64,000 nt of DNA from Heterohyrax brucei (Eukaryota > Chordata > Mammalia > Hyracoidea > Procaviidae), in assembly GCA_028571685.1 (NCBI GenBank), contig CM053140.1, forward strand, positions 148,165,701-148,229,700, given 5' to 3'. The position numbers were made by a program, and so were the translations under genes. The notes beneath the pieces were generated by a model. The model had not been told where the DNA came from, ran no database searches, and saw only the letters and a program-made list of their open reading frames with translations. Of this stretch, positions 1 to 11,359 are shown one piece after another (positions within the stretch are counted from its first letter, which is position 1; every line of letters starts with the position of its first letter).

Positions 1-1081
1 TAAGGAAGGCTTCAAGTGTGATGATAAGACAAATGAATTGGAGATTTCAGAAAAAGAGCTAACTTTTTCTGTCTGGCCTGGGAGTTCTGAGTCAGTGTGC
101 TCTTTCTTCTTGTTGAAATGTCAGAGTTAATGACCAAAAATGGCAGAGGCCCTAGATTTACCTTTTATTAAATAATAGAACCCAGCTTCTGGTTTGATAG
201 TCTTTCTCGGGAAGGTAAGCCCCATAAAGTACTTTCTGTTATTGCCAAAGGTTTACTCAGATGATCAGACAAGGCCGAGGCTGTCTTGGGAGATCTGACA
301 AAATCATAAATGGAAGTAATTTAGTTGCAGGGGATATCTGAGAACAACTTTAGCTTTTTGGGTCTTGCAAGATCTGAATCATCTTTTGTTTAGAAGAATC
401 AGAGTTTTACTTTCTGAGCTTCAAAAACAGAGCTCAGTGTATTTGAAGTGTAATTACCAATATTGAGGATTATAGCCACCTAGCTTGGCAGACTATTACT
501 CTTTCCTTGGCTCACTTCTTTAATCAAGGGCATTTTAGGGGCCACATTTGACAGCTGCAGTGCTTGAGACAGATTGAGAATAAGGTTCGGGGATAAGTTA
601 CATTTTCTCTAGCTTTTGTGTCAAAGCAATTGGCAATCTATTAGAAAGTGTCATTGTCTGTCTTAGAGCCAGCAGGGTATAATGCACTATCTCTCTGGCA
701 GAAGTAACAATAGAATAAAATGATTCTGATAAAATCTCATTATGTATATTTAAATCTATGGGATCAAAGGACAACAAAAGACTATTTTTACAAAAAGGAT
801 TGTTGTTGTTATATGGTCTTCTCTGGATGTTGAGAATCCCTGGGCAGCTAACTCAGCTGCATTGTAGTATTGGGTTTAAGGACAACAGGCTTCCAAATGT
901 TGTTCTTTAAATGTATCAGAACCCCTTGGGGAACAACAGCAGCAGCAGTAACAACCACACAATAGCATTTAGGGCAATAGCTTTTTATGAGTCTCTGCTG
1001 TTATTTTGATTCACCGCATTTAGTATACCAAGTCATTTTGATTTGACACTACATTTATAAACATCCAAGGAGATCGTGCTA
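1..1081. other. Unannotated unique sequence
   Basis: AT-rich sequence with no recognisable repeat, long open frame, exon or RNA gene. Short CAG/CAA-rich and TTG-rich runs near 780-960 are too short to call as microsatellites. Confidence 0.5.
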
Positions 1082-1278
1082 GTAAACCAGTTGCTGCTGA
1101 GTTGATTCTGTCTTCATGGTGACCCCATGTTCAGAGTAGTACCTTGTGCCATGGAGCTGTCACGACTGTAACCTCTTGGAAGCAGATCACCAGGTCTTTC
1201 TTCTGAGGTACCTCTGGGTGGACTTGAACCACAAATCTTCAGTAGCTAGGGCTTAACTATTTTTCCCACCCACAGACC
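1082..1278 (-). mobile_element. AfroSINE, long form
   Basis: Antisense copy of the tRNA-derived afrotherian SINE. The 3' body (GAGTTGATTCTG, GTGACCCCATG) comes first and the inverted tRNA-like head (ACTTGAACC, GGGCTTAACTA) last. The middle segment with AAGCAGATCACCAGG is present, so this is the long form, which lacks the short-form deletion. It is well diverged and therefore old. Confidence 0.8.
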
Positions 1279-2720
1279 CTATGGAGACCATGCTGGGTTT
1301 TTTTTTGGTGAATATTATCAACTCATCTTCACACTCTCTTTATTTCTCTTTAGCTCTTTTGTTCTCTCTATCTCCCTTCCTGTCCTCTTGCCCCTCTAGG
1401 TATCAAAGGCAACTTCACACAGTGACTATATCTTTGCTTCTCATACTCCTTAAAAATTTACGTGATATAACTATTACTTAACTTCATTCTCCAGTTACCA
1501 TAACTTAAAGGCCAATCTGTTTAGATGTGGCTACATGAAAGCAGAATATCTGGAATCAAGGCCAGTTCCCAATCCGAGCTGACAGCATGCTTGTCTAGGG
1601 TAAAAGAGTTCACGTTCTCCATTTGTTGGCAGACAGCAGGAAAGTGAAGAGGCAAGTCACCATTCTTAGCTCCTATTGCTGTGGTTGGGGGGACTGCAGT
1701 CACAGCCTCACACAGCAAGGATGCAAAGTTACATCTCTTCTTTCCACATGTCTTCTATATTTTTAAGAAATGCACTGGCTGGGTGCATGGTGAAAAGTTA
1801 GTGTGGTTAATTAAGGATCTACAGTAAAAGGAAGTGCTGTTAACCTTTCCTTGTTGTTAACCTTGTATCCTGTATTGGCAAATACAACAGTGGTTAACCT
1901 ATTTCTTTTTACCATTACACTGACTACCTACATTAGAGATAAAAGACTACTAAAATTGAAATGGTTGAAAATAGTTCCCTTTGAAGACTGTGCTAATTCA
2001 TAATTCCCTCAAAACACTATCTTCAGCATTAAACAACAAACAAAAAAAACTTCTATTTGCAAAAGTACTCAAATCATATTATCTTATAAACCTTTTAAAA
2101 TAAATGGTTTAGAGTTTGGATTTAGAGTTTTGAATAAAATTCAGAACTGAAGCCTGCTTCTCCACTTTTTAAATTATTTTTCTTCTCTTTTTGACAACTT
2201 TCTTTTTGAGTTAGAAGAAAGGTAATTACTAATTCTTTGTCATCCCAAGTGGCAGCCTGCTTATTATAATGCTAGATCACATACTGGAATGTCTCTTACC
2301 TAACATGACTAGCTAAATATTAAAATACTCCATTTTTTTTCCTCTCCAGCTGTTTTCTATCTGAATAAACAAATTGCTAAGTTCAGTTGGCTTCCATTTG
2401 CACTTCGTTGCTTCTTGACAGCAAATACTCTGCAGAAATGATTTGCCTCTGGGTGTTTATAATCTCCAAGGACAGAAGAAACAAATGTGTGCATGATTTC
2501 TCTAATTTAAAAACCAAAACCCACCTTTCTTTAAAATTCAACATATTTTTTAAAATACTGCACATTATTTCTCAGACTTTGTGAAAGCATGATGTCTCTT
2601 TCTGGAACCACTAAATTTCTTAATTTGATGTTTTAAGAGGTGATTTATTAAACAGCAGAGAAAGCACCACCTTTAAAGAATAAGACCACCTGATGTCAAG
2701 GTCATTTAAAAAATAAAAAA
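1279..2720. other. Unannotated unique sequence
   Basis: No repeat family or exon recognised. Open frames of 60-66 codons on both strands have no protein-like character and overlap each other, as expected by chance in AT-rich DNA. Confidence 0.5.
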
Positions 2721-2872
2721 ACACTGCCATCAAGTTGATTCTGACTCATAGTGACCCTATAGGACAGAGTAGAACTGCTCCATAGCGTTTCCAAGGAGTG
2801 CCTGGTAGATTTGAACTGCCGATATTTTGGTTAACAGACAGAGCACTAAACCAGTGTGCCACCAGGGTTTCC
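2721..2872 (-). mobile_element. AfroSINE, short form
   Basis: Antisense copy: A-rich start, CACTGCCATCAAGTTGATTC, then AGGACAGAGTAGAACTGC, ending GCCACCAGGGTTTCC, which is the inverted 5' end. The middle segment of the long form is absent. A possible 7-bp target duplication TCAAGGT lies at about 2696 and 2874. Confidence 0.9.
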
Positions 2873-3566
2873 ATCAAGGTTATAGAAGTGATGAAGTGCT
2901 TTTGTATTTAGGCAATGCAGAACTGATCTCCATTCTGACTAACTACAGTTACATGGGCAAAGAATTTAGAGAGTACCAATTTATTTTCCAACCTATTCAG
3001 TTCAGTCTGGTTTGACTGCATTCAGCCTCTGCAAACAGGATCACAATGCTGTGACAATTTTTGTTCTGTCTGTGATGATTGAGGAGCAGGTATTTTTGCC
3101 ATGCATCAGACTTGGGATTCAGTTACCGCTTCGCTGGTTTCTGTAATTCCCATGACCAGTCTTGTTTGTAGAGTTTGGATTTTTGTGGTTCTTGTCATGC
3201 CTCTGGGAAAGGATGGCAGAGTGTAGAGTTCAATATACTTTATATCTGAAAGCAAGTTTGTGAATAAAAGAGAAATTGGAAATGTGTCTTGGGCATGAAT
3301 TCTTATTTCTTTTTTAGATGACAACGTGGTTCAACAACTGCTCTTTGAAGTCACACAGATACACAATTGGAGACCCAGCACGATCACTTTTTAGCTCCAA
3401 GGTATTGAGCAAGTTACTGGCCTCTAATGATAGTGCCTATTCCATTATGTAGCTATGAAAATGCATGAGATAACACATATAAAGTGATTAACGAAGAATC
3501 CAATGCAGAATAATACCGTAAGAACTGCTTTCTCTTATTATTAATGTCTTTATTATTTTTGCTAAA
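2873..3566. other. Unannotated unique sequence
   Basis: Nothing recognised. A 72-codon minus-strand frame at 3106-3324 has no domain-like pattern. Confidence 0.5.
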
Positions 3567-3777
3567 AAAAAAAACCCAAACTAAACCAAACCCATTGCTG
3601 CTGAGAGGATTCCAACTCATAGTGACCATATAAGACAGAGTGGAACTGCCCCATAGGGTATCCAAAGCAGTGATCTTTACAGAAGTAGATGGCCAAATTT
3701 TTTCTCCTGTGGAGCCACTGGTGGGTTTCAACTGCCTTAGCAGCCCAGCGCTTAACCACTGCACCACCAGAACTCAT
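3567..3777 (-). mobile_element. AfroSINE, long form
   Basis: Antisense copy beginning with an A-run and ACCAAACCC tail. It contains the long-form middle (GTGATCTTTACAGAAG) and ends in the inverted head GCGCTTAACCACTGCACCACC. Its body spawns two spurious minus-strand frames of 71 and 104 codons. Confidence 0.9.
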
Positions 3778-4030
3778 TATTGTTAACAGAAGCGGTTAAC
3801 TAAACGTACAAAGCATAATATATAAAACATGTACTAAGTTTCTCTTATTAATTGTTAGGTTCTTAGTAGGAATGAGTATCCAGCCTGGAGACCCCAGGTA
3901 TCCCCATAAATTAATGGCTATGATGACAGTATTGACAGCAATGAGTTTTGGATTTTGGTTACCATGGTGGACTCTGGATAGTCTTTTAACTTTGGAATGG
4001 AGAAGATTCACCTTGATTACAATAATAAAA

Positions 4031-4114
4031 AACCCAGAAACCCAGTGCCATTGAGTTGATTCCCACTCATAGCAACTCTGTACGATAGAATAGAACTGCT
4101 TCATAGTTTCCAAG
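4031..4114 (-). mobile_element. AfroSINE fragment
   Basis: Antisense 3' part only: CCCAGTGCCATTGAGTTGAT through ATAGTTTCCAAG. The tRNA-like head is missing, which is 5' truncation at insertion or later loss. Confidence 0.8.
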
Positions 4115-4189
4115 TTTTAGATGAGCGTACATTTGTTTTATTTCATCTGCAATTTATGAGAGCTAACAATTTTCTTGCCAATGTGAACT

Positions 4190-4743
4190 GGATCTTATGA
4201 ATTAAATTATTTCCCCTAAAAATATGTGTTAGAATTCTAAGAGCTTAGCTGCTAGCCCAAAAGTCAGCTGCTCCTTGGAAAGCCTGTGGGGCAGTTCTGT
4301 TTTGTCCTGTAGGGTTGCTGTGAGTTGGAATCTACTTCATGGCAATGGGTTTGGGTTATTTAGTTTTTTTGCACCTATGGATGTAATACCACTCAACAAT
4401 ACGGTTTTCTATGTTATGTTAATAACTCCATGCCAGTGTAGGGTGTGTCTTAAATCTAATCACTTTTGAGATAGAGAGCCAGCAGATTCAGCACTGAAAC
4501 AAGCAAGCACAAGTGGGGGAAGACAGCCGTCTGTGAGGATCACTAAGGAACTGATGAACACTGGGCTTACAGAGCTGAGAAACCAAGATCTGCCCTCAAA
4601 GAGAATAAAAAGAAGGTCTTCCCTTTAGAGCTAGTACTCTGAATTCAGATTTATAGCCTCCTAAACTGTGAGGAAACATTTCTATTTCGTAAAGCCACCC
4701 ACTTGTGGTAGTTCTGTGACAGCAAAACTAAGTAACCAGGACA
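4190..4743 (+). mobile_element. Solo LTR, MaLR-like, split by a SINE
   Basis: LTR fossil of the MaLR-like type that recurs in this window. It has the family's AT-rich start near ATTAAATTATTTCCCC, the AAGCCACCCACTTGTGG motif near the end and a terminal GACA-type end. No internal retroviral region adjoins it, so it is a solo LTR. An AfroSINE sits inside it at 4241-4367. Divergence suggests an old placental-age insertion. Confidence 0.65.
4241..4367 (+). mobile_element. AfroSINE, 5'-truncated, nested in LTR
   Basis: Sense copy starting within the tRNA-like region (TTAGCTGCTAGCCCAAAAG). It continues through the short-form junction CTGCTCCTTGGAAA and GTCCTGTAGGGTTGCTGTGA, and ends in GGGTTTGGGTT. 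It lies within an LTR and so inserted later than that LTR. Confidence 0.85.
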
Positions 4744-4747
4744 CTGA

Positions 4748-4832
4748 AATTCAGAGAAGCTAAGTAATCTTCCTAAGACGACACAATAGGCAAAGCTAAA
4801 GTCTGAGTTTAGACTTAGTTGACTCCAGTGAA
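4748..4832 (+). mobile_element. MIR fragment
   Basis: Old mammalian SINE (MIR) 3' half in sense direction: CAGAGAAGCTAAGTAATCTT, then an ACACAATAGGCAAAG counterpart of the family's AGCTAGTAAGTGGCAGAG, ending near TTGACTCCAG. Strongly diverged, as usual for MIR. Confidence 0.6.
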
Positions 4833-4838
4833 AATGGA

Positions 4839-5040
4839 AGGAGCCCTGGTGATGCAGTGATAAAAATGCTCAGCTGCTAACTAAGAAGTCAGCAGTTCAA
4901 ACCCACCATCCACTCTGTGGGAAAAGGATGTAACAGTCTACTTCCCTAAAGATTATAGCTTTGAAAGCATTATGGGCAGTGTGCTTCATATTATGGTCCC
5001 TATGAATCAGAATCCACTTGACAGCAGTGGGTTTTAGTTA
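4839..5040 (+). mobile_element. AfroSINE, long form
   Basis: Sense copy starting GGAGCCCTGGTGATGCAGTG, with box-B-like GTTCAAACCCACC. The long-form middle (AAAAGGATGTAACAGTCTAC) and 3' body CAGAATCCACTTGACAGCAG follow, ending GGGTTTTAGTT. Confidence 0.9.
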
Positions 5041-6406
5041 GTGATTATTTTTATTTCATAGTATGTACTGCTGTGTCTTCTCAGTATTGAGTTTTAGAAA
5101 TTTTCTTTCATATTTATTTTTCTGATTAATAACAAAATAACTGATTATATTTGGTGAGCTGAAATATAGAAAACCACAAAGAAGTTTGTAATCCTATTAT
5201 CAGGAGTTAGTCACCTAACATTTTGGTGTTTAGTCCTAATTTAGGAGATAATGTTGGAGCCATTATTCCCTACTCTTGAGTAGAGAGGATGTGGACCAGC
5301 TGGAGCTGGACTCACAAGGACTCACAAGGACTCACAAGGACACATCAACTGAGGCCTGAGATATAAAGACAATAGCTAGGACAATCTTGGAAAACATCTT
5401 CTAGGGGATCTTTCACATAAACAAATCATAAGACACATCACAAAAGACCTGCATACTTTCCATTCATAATCATTTTTTATTAGAATTTAGTGAATAGTAA
5501 GTTTTTTTTGATCAATAAAGATCCCTTTGACTGGTTTTACTGCAGCCTATACCAATGATCGTTAAGAAAAACAATTCAAAATGTAGAATCACAGAGCTTC
5601 AGTAGTTTTTAGTCAATCTGTGAAAAGGTGGAGCTTTCAATTTTTTTGCTCATTTGTGATGTTAACATAAACTGATGAATCACTCTAACATTCCTTGAGT
5701 ATTCTAGCAGCATGCTTGTTTATTTTTCCACTTTTACTTATTCTGTAATATTCCTTAGAATCAGACAGACATAACTGTGGAAGCATGCTTGACTTTTGCC
5801 TACTTTCTTCTTCGAATACATGCGCAATAAAACCTTTCTTTTGCTTTACTAAACTCTGGGATAATTTTATCCTAGAACATTCTGTTAAAATGTAGTGGTT
5901 AATAAATGGAAGAACCCTTAGTGTCTGTTTCCGGAATCGATATGCTCTGTTAGTACATAGACAAATCCCTTCTTTCAACCCTCTGTGTTACCTAGATCCC
6001 CCTCAGAGAACCCCTGCGTCCTCTGCCTTAATTTCTGTCATCCCCAGTAGAAAGGCCATCTTTTGTTGTTGTTGTTGTTTGGTTAGTAAAACATCATACT
6101 GTCAAGAAAGGGAATGACTTGGCATGTGACTGTCTATAAGGTAAACAAACTTAAATTGACCAAAGTGATTTCAATCAAAAGTCAAATATTCTCTGCTATT
6201 TGTTTTTAAAAAATCATGTTCCAAGTTAGGCAGAAAGAGAAAGAATCAAACTAGATAGTATTTTACTACTGTCTCAATCTAATTAGCTATATATATTTGT
6301 CTGTAACTGCTTTCTCATTCAGGTGATTAGGTAATGAAATCACTTAAGTATAGAAAGAGAGAACACAGCTTTGGTCAAATTGAGAATATATAGAGGAAAA
6401 GTCCAC
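5041..6406. other. Unannotated sequence with a short tandem repeat
   Basis: No family recognised. A 10-bp unit CTCACAAGGA occurs three times head to tail at 5311-5340. A short TTG run lies at 6062-6080. The longest frame is a minus-strand one of about 100 codons ending at 5685, discussed in the rejected list. Confidence 0.5.
5311..5340. repeat. Tandem repeat, 10-bp unit x3
   Basis: Three perfect head-to-tail copies of CTCACAAGGA. The perfection suggests recent slippage. Confidence 0.95.
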
Positions 6407-7279
6407 CTCCTCAGATTATTTGCTTGGCATACAAATAATCTAAGGAGCTGGACTATATGTAGAATAATGGGGTATCAGGACTGGAGAAAGACTCATTAAC
6501 CACCTGTGTTATGCACATGATACAACCTTGGTTGTTGAAAATGATGAGGACTTGAATCTCTTTTTGATGAAGATCAAAGACTGCAGCTTTCAATGTGATT
6601 TACGCCTCAACATAAAGGAAACAAAAATCCTCATACCTGGACTCATAACCAACATCAGGATAAATAGAGAAAAGATTGAGCTTGTCAAGGATTTCATTTT
6701 ACTGGGATCCACAGGTAACGCTCACGGAAACAGCAGTTAAAAAAATCAAAAGATGCGCGGCATTGGGTAAATCTACTGCAAAAGACTTCTTTGAAGAGCT
6801 GAGATGTCACCTTGAAGACTAAGGTGATCCTGATCACAGTATTTTCAATCATATCATATGTATGTGAAAGCCAGACAATGAATGAGGAAGAGAGAAAAAG
6901 AACTGATGCCTTTGAATTGTGGTGTTGAAAAAGGACCTGGAAAATACCATGAACTTCCAAAAGAATGGCTGGATCTGTCTTGGAACAAATACAACCAGAA
7001 TGTTCCGTGGAAGCAAGGATGATAAGATTTCATCTTACATACTTGGGACAAGTTTTCTGGAGGGAGCAATCCCTGGAGAAGGACATCATATTTGGTAAAG
7101 TAGAGGGTCAACGAAAAGGATAAAGACTCTCAACCAGATGGGCTGACTCAGTGGCTGAAACAATGGGTTCAAGAATACCGGTAATTGCAGGGATGGCACA
7201 GAACAGAGTAGTGTTTTGTTCTGTTATACACAGGAAAGCCATGAGTTGTAACAAACTCGAGGGCACCTAATAACAACAG
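6407..7279 (+). mobile_element. RTE LINE, 3' portion
   Basis: Sense 3' part of the afrotherian RTE (BovB-like) LINE, from the end of the reverse-transcriptase domain to the CCTAATAACAACAG tail. The open piece at 6528-6740 encodes post-catalytic RT sequence (LRLNIKETKIL, ELVKDFILLGST). Just upstream, the catalytic YADD box reads Tyr-Ala-His-Asp at 6510-6521, so it is dead. The 5' edge is a small palindrome (6407-6447) where about 25 nt of the same RTE region appear inverted. Confidence 0.9.
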
Positions 7280-8319
7280 TGGAAAGGTGTGAGGAAGGTA
7301 GTTGGTGCCACCGTCGCTGTACAGTTGGTGAAAGATAATTGTGAGTAATCTGTTTAGTTTGACTGAGTCCAGTCTGTCCCTTGAGGCTGATCCCATTTCA
7401 TAACTTTTGATAATCTACTAAAATGCATGAATTTTGGGTTTGTGCATGGTGGGTATAGGATGCACGTGTTTAGGAAAACATACTTGTAATGCCATTAGCA
7501 TGTAAAGGAACTGTTATTTACATATGTGCTTACTTTTGGTTTATTAAGGACTTGATGGAGTAACAGTGAAGGTGAAGGTTAAAACAGGCATTCTGCTTTC
7601 AAAAAACAATTATCTCTATTTTTTTGTATTAAATGTGCTTTTTTTTGGCTTTAAAGACAGTGTAAAAATATATTTTATTCTAATTCATGTAGTATTTTTT
7701 TGTTAAGATGATCTTAAGGTATTTCTATACCTAGAACTTCACAACACCCAATACTGATTGTTAGATTCGATTTGAAGCCAATTTTTCATTTGTTAGCTTA
7801 GATTTTAGTCTTTGTAAATTCATAAATGCTGAATGCCAGAATTTTAATATAGAACTGACCCTGAGCCTGGTACACAATTGGTCTCTACTTACCCAATGAC
7901 AATTAAAACAAAGTCCATGGAGATGGAAGAGCTGTTACCAGAAACGATGAGGCTAAGTATGAGTTGAAAACTTGTGAAGAAAAAAAAAGGATGATGATTA
8001 ATGAAAAAAAAAAATGATGAATATCTTCTATTTTCTTACACCTAGATGAAATAGCCCAGTGGTAGAGTCAGTCTGTAAAGAGAGAATGTGATAAACATAT
8101 AGATAAATCGCACACATTCTACTGATATTTAATTAGTTTATTGTGTTTTATGGAGGACCTGGGATCCTGCCGTTGCCTGTTGCTTACGGATTTTTGAATG
8201 CATTGTGTTTTGTCATCTTCAAGTTTCATCCTCTTTCTTCTACCTTTATGCATCTTCGTAATGCAATTTAGCATCTTTTCTAAGAGACTTCCCTTGTCTT
8301 CTTTCTTTGTTTTTTGTAT
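7280..8319. other. Unannotated unique sequence
   Basis: AT-rich, with an A-run near 7980-8016. No repeat family, exon or RNA gene recognised. Confidence 0.5.
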
Positions 8320-8375
8320 CTGAGATCCCCATGAGTCAGAAGTGACTCAAAGGGCATCTAACAACAACAATGACA
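8320..8375 (+). mobile_element. RTE/AfroSINE 3' tail fragment
   Basis: About 55 nt matching the shared 3' end of RTE and AfroSINE: CCCCATGAGTCAGAAGTGAC followed by CATCTAACAACAACAA. The two families share this segment, so the source cannot be decided. Confidence 0.75.
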
Positions 8376-9269
8376 ATAATCATCATGTCAAATATTAAGC
8401 ATCTCAAAATGCTGAAACAAGGAATAAATCCTATAAGGATCAGTTCTAGTGATAAAAAAAAATTCATTCCTTTCTACTGAGAAAGGCTTTGTTGGAGAAG
8501 GTAGAGTTTCAATTTCAAGGATGAAAGAAAGAGAGATAATGAGGACTATAAAATTTCTATATGTGAATTTGTGTTTAGAATCAACTAAAAACTGTATTTC
8601 TCATTAGAAAATCATTGTAAGGTGAATATTCACTTATATACTTACAATTGTATCTCAGTGATCAAATGATAGATTACTTGCATCAAAATAAATGCAAATG
8701 ATTCCTATTTTCTGCATCAAGATTTTATATTTGATTTTGGAACAGGAACTATTTCTGATTTAACTTCCTGTAGATCTCAAGACTCCTATCGGCTTGGGAG
8801 CTAAGAAAGAAGCTGAGGTAGTTAGAACAATAGGTGACAAGCTTAGTTGTGTTAAAAGTTAAAAGTTCTGAGAAATTACTCAAAATTATGAAACAGTTTG
8901 CTGGATCAGAGAAAGGGTGGCATTGAGAGGCATGTGGTTTGGTCCTGAAATATGAGGCAGAAAGGGAGTAATGAATACTTTTCAGAATACGTTACGAGAC
9001 TCTTTTGATAAAGTACAGAAAATGAAGAATGGTAAGTGTGGGGAAATAATACGATTTTCATGCCTGACACTGCAGCAGAATAAATCACAGGATATATAAG
9101 TTATACCTCAAGGAAAAAAAAAAGATTTATCATGTTTAAAAACACTACAGTTCAACTGTTGTGTCAGTATTGAGTAGGACTTTAAACCAAGGTCTATTAA
9201 TTTATGAGAAGTTTGGCATTGCTAAGAAATTGAAGAGTTTACAGGAATCAGTTTCAGAGCTAGAACAAA
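8376..9269. other. Unannotated unique sequence
   Basis: No recognisable feature; no open frame worth calling. Confidence 0.5.
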
Positions 9270-9410
9270 CTTACGGATAATCCAGTCTAGCTTTTTAATT
9301 TTGTAGTTGAAGAATTTCAGGCTCAAAGAATGAAGTGAGTTGTCCAGGGTCATCTAAGGAGTTATGTACTAGAAGTCAGTACTTTAGGATCTCACTGATG
9401 GCTGCTCATT
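9270..9410 (+). mobile_element. MIR-like fragment
   Basis: Sense: GGCTCAAAGAATGAAGTGAG, then TTGTCCAGGGTCATCTAAGG (counterpart of MIR CTTGCCCAAGGTCACACAG), then a degraded 3' end. Diverged, so the exact family is uncertain. Confidence 0.55.
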
Positions 9411-9690
9411 CCTGGTGACATTACTATGCTTCATTATGTGTCAATATTTTCTTTACTAGGCATTATGTATGAATTAAGCTGCTTACTTGACTGCATATCT
9501 TTTCATCTTTGAAAATGGTAAAGTGTGATTACATTTGAGAAGTATTTAGGACATCACTATGCTTGACACTCTCAAAATCATAGAAGACATACTTCCCGCC
9601 CTAGTGATGTATGAAACTGCAAATGCCTTACAAAAGTGTTAATTTTTCTAGACCTGGGTCATCTCACATCCAGTGAGTTCCTAGCATCTA

Positions 9691-9880
9691 GCAAAACTTG
9701 TTGCCCTAGAGTTTTCTCACAGTGACCCTGAAGGACAGAGTAGAACTGCCTCACAGAATTTCTGAGGTTGTATGTCTTTACAAAGTAGATGCTTACATCT
9801 TTCTCTTGAGGAGAGGATCAGCTAGTTCGTTCAAACTTCTGATCTTTTGGTTAACAGCACTTGACCACTGTGCAACCTCC
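9691..9880 (-). mobile_element. AfroSINE, long form
   Basis: Antisense copy containing AAGGACAGAGTAGAACTGCC, the long-form middle TTTACAAAGTAGATG, then the inverted head TTTTGGTTAACAGCACTTGA. It is followed almost at once by a second AfroSINE. Confidence 0.85.
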
Positions 9881-9921
9881 ACAATGAGCATAGGTCCTGG
9901 TATATAGTGCATAGTAAAAAC

Positions 9922-10093
9922 AAAACCAAGAAAACCCAAACCCACTGCCATCTAGTCAGGTCTGACTGATAGCAACCCTAACGGTCAGTGTAGAACTGTC
10001 TCATAGCGTTTCCACAGAGCACCTGGCAGATTTGAACTGCCAACCTTTTGGTTAGTAGACAGAGCACTTAAACCACTATGCCACCAGGGTTTC
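9922..10093 (-). mobile_element. AfroSINE, short form, with 13-bp target duplication
   Basis: Antisense short-form copy from ACCCAAACCCACTGCC to GCCACCAGGGTTTC. It is flanked by perfect direct repeats CATAGTAAAAACA at 9910-9922 and 10094-10106, which fixes the insertion boundaries. Confidence 0.95.
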
Positions 10094-10203
10094 CATAGTA
10101 AAAACAAACAAACAAAAACAAAAAACAGCTGAAGGACTCAATCTGGGGATATGACATTCCTTTCTAGATCATCCGACAGCGCATTTGAATGAGCAACTGC
10201 AGT

Positions 10204-10361
10204 AAGAAACCCACTGCCGTCAAGTCAATTCTGATTCATTGCAACGCTATAGGACAGAAGAGAGCTGTTGCATAGTTTCCAAGGAGTGACTGGCAGATTC
10301 CAACTACTGATCTTTTGATTAACAAACATAGCCCTTGACCACTACACCGCCAGAGTTTCCA
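10204..10361 (-). mobile_element. AfroSINE, short form
   Basis: Antisense copy: AAACCCACTGCCGTCAAGTC, CTATAGGACAG, ending ACACCGCCAGAGTTTCC. Third AfroSINE in 700 bases, all in the same orientation. Confidence 0.9.
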
Positions 10362-10464
10362 ATGCAGGGAGAAGAGGAGGCTTAATACTGTGGCATCCTA
10401 GTTTTTAAGCAATGGATCAATCATTTCCCATTTGGACAAAATTTAGCAGTTACTTTTTTACAAG

Positions 10465-10486
10465 TTTTTTTTTTTTTTTTTTTTTT
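10465..10486. repeat. Poly(T) run
   Basis: About 22 consecutive T. No adjoining retroelement body was recognised. Confidence 0.9.
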
Positions 10487-11158
10487 AATAAGGAAGGGAG
10501 TGCCAATGAAAAAAGTCAACCTCATCATCATTTATAGCATACCAGAATGCTGAGATAGCCAGCAGAAAGACGAGTTACCCCCCAGTAAAATATCTGCAGA
10601 TATTTAGCAGGGTTTTGGGGAGGGCCTTTAGAGTCAATGAAGACTCTCTTTAAAGTACACTTTGAGAACTACCTGTGGAAAGACAGAAAGGGGACTTGGG
10701 TACTAGAAGAGACTCTTGTCAGCTACCAAATAGCTCACACTTATTAAGCGCTCAACAGACACTTGCTTTTTGTCAGTTTCCCCAGAGACAACCTTGAGGA
10801 TAAGGATTTGTTTGCAAGTAATCTGTAAAGAACCTACTCCCTGGACAAACTGGTAGAAAAGCAGGAGAAGGGAGAAGTAGCCAAAAGTGAGACTTTAGGT
10901 AGTCTGAACCTTGATCTGAGTTCTTAGGGAAACTGTGGAGTACAAATCACTCTTCAGAATCTGTGCCAGCTTCACGTAAGAGAGCTGTTTTCATGCACCC
11001 ACATCAGTCAGTCATTGGCTTATGGCTATGGCGGGTGGGGGAAGGAAATGTAAACATATGGATTTTTCCAGACACAGTAGTTCTGTGTGCCAGCAAATCA
11101 GTTCTAGTAGTCCAAGGCCAGTCTTCCAAAAACAGTTACAGTACAGGAAGTTAGTAGC

Positions 11159-11181
11159 AAAAAAAAAAAAAAAAAAAAAAA
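11159..11181. repeat. Poly(A) run
   Basis: About 23 consecutive A. The sequence to the left matches no SINE, LINE or processed transcript that I recognise. Confidence 0.9.
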
Positions 11182-11258
11182 TAGAAGTGGGTGCATGGAA
11201 TAGGTGGAAGGGAACAAAGGGAGTCTAGCAGAATAGTGATAGTACCTGCTATAGCAAC

Positions 11259-11345
11259 GGTAACCAAACGTCTTTTGTAAAGGACCAGATAGCAAATATT
11301 TTAGATAGTGTAGGCCATATGATCCCTGTTACAGCTAATGAACTT
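11259..11345 (+). mobile_element. hAT-Charlie-like DNA transposon fragment
   Basis: Resembles the widespread mammalian non-autonomous hAT element with TTTTGTAAAGGACCAGATAG, CAAATATTTTAGA and GTAGGCCATATGATC (consensus GTAAAGGGCCAGATAGTAAATATTTTAGGC). Only the first 85 nt or so remain. The subfamily cannot be fixed by eye. Confidence 0.55.
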
Positions 11346-11359
11346 ATCCCTTATACCAT

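Larger units (their letters stand above)
10362..11258. other. Unannotated sequence with homopolymer runs
   Basis: No element named. Holds a 22-base T run (about 10465-10486) and a 23-base A run (11159-11181). Neither borders a recognisable retroposed gene. Confidence 0.5.

Noticed and set aside
5685-5984. Minus-strand frame of about 100 codons ending SKSGKINKHAARILKEC
   Set aside because: It opens just after an in-frame TAA, has no ATG near its start (the listed start is TTG), no recognisable domain and no splice context. Chance is the simpler reading, though it is not in a known repeat.
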